The position numbers were made by a program, and so were the translations under genes. From contig JAFYEQ010000187.1 of the NCBI GenBank assembly GCA_017544185.1, positions 1 through 6,477 on the forward strand: a DNA stretch of 6,477 nucleotides, given 5' to 3'. A model generated the notes under the pieces. The model was given only the letters and a program-made list of their open reading frames with translations. It was not told the origin of the DNA and searched no databases. This document shows, one piece after another, positions 6,231 to 6,477 of the stretch. This stretch comes from Oscillospiraceae bacterium (GTDB taxonomy: Bacteria; Bacillota; Clostridia; Oscillospirales; Ruminococcaceae). The stretch's first letter is position 1, and each line of letters starts with the position of its first letter.

Positions 6231-6477
6231 ATCCGGTGTGGCCGTCCTCGAAGGCGAAGCCCTCGAATTCGTCCACGGGCATGGGCTTGGCGAAGTAGTA
6301 GCCCTGGAACAGCCTGCATCCCATCTTGGAGAGCTGGGAGTACTGCGACTCGGTCTCCACGCCCTCGGTGAGGGAGATCATCTCCAGCTCCTCCGAAAGG
6401 TCGATGATGGTCTTGACTATCTTTTTCGCCCTGTCCACGTCGCCCGAGGCAGACAGGAACTTCATATCTATCTTGAG
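6229..6477 (-). CDS. EAL-domain protein, C-terminal part (5' end outside the window)
   Basis: 83 codons on the minus strand, ending with TAA at 6229-6231. The frame stays open to the window edge, so the gene starts further right. The visible part is the last third of an EAL domain: LKIDMKF (catalytic Lys at the edge), an amphipathic helix RAKKIVKTIIDLSEELEM, LTEGVET (metal-binding Glu), and QGYYFAKPMPVDEFE (Gln and the C-terminal signature). These residues are intact, which fits c-di-GMP phosphodiesterase activity, but the EAL, Asn and DDFG motifs are not visible. It converges on the first EAL gene across the shared terminator. Its sequence differs clearly from that gene's C-terminus, so it is not a recent duplicate. 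Any GGDEF or sensory domain would lie outside. Confidence 0.88.
   Translation of the reverse strand, partial: LKIDMKFLSASGDVDRAKKIVKTIIDLSEELEMISLTEGVETESQYSQLSKMGCRLFQGYYFAKPMPVDEFEGFAFEDGHTG

Noticed and set aside
1..6477. CRISPR array, tRNA or rRNA genes, phage or defence system
   Set aside because: No regularly spaced repeats, no tRNA-like cloverleaf or rRNA motifs, and no defence or phage genes were seen on either strand.

Overview
This window looks like chromosomal sequence from an anaerobic Firmicute of the Ruminococcus / Oscillospiraceae type. That is an inference from mid-to-high GC with heavy use of ATA for isoleucine, clostridial-style ribosome binding sites, a FeoA-FeoB fusion followed by a tiny Cys-rich membrane protein, a transglutaminase-like secreted protein, and c-di-GMP enzymes of the style common in that group. 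No marker gene fixes the species.

Layout. (1) 10-1224 (+): a secreted transglutaminase-like protein with an intact Cys-His-Asp triad and a C-terminal region that looks like propeller blades, closed by a strong terminator. (2) 1267-1466: the control region of the iron operon. It holds a 21-bp near-palindrome, a clear sigma-A promoter (TTGATT, 17-nt spacer, TATAAT), and an approximately 80-nt leader that can fold into an 11-bp helix with a well-formed H-type pseudoknot ending just before the ribosome binding site. (3) 1467-4017 (+): the ferrous iron uptake operon, a 793-residue FeoA-FeoB fusion and, 4 nt later, a 54-residue FeoB-associated Cys-rich membrane protein. (4) 4018-5837 (+): a second promoter with the same hexamers and spacing, three GACGTA repeats in the presumed leader, and a soluble GGDEF-EAL protein whose GGDEF half lacks its metal ligands while its EAL half keeps every catalytic residue. 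(5) 5838-6197 (+): a decayed C-terminal remnant of an Rpn / PD-(D/E)XK family putative transposase, truncated at its 5' end and frameshifted. (6) 6197-6230: a 14-bp terminator that can serve both strands. (7) 6229-6477 (-): the C-terminal end of a second EAL-domain protein, converging on the first and running off the window.

Function. The Feo pair imports Fe(II) using a GTPase-linked permease. The promoter-proximal palindrome and structured leader suggest control of this operon at both transcription and translation. The neighbouring EAL proteins would degrade c-di-GMP. Nothing in the sequence links them directly to iron apart from adjacency and the matching promoter layout. The most interesting unexplained element is the candidate pseudoknot leader of feoAB.
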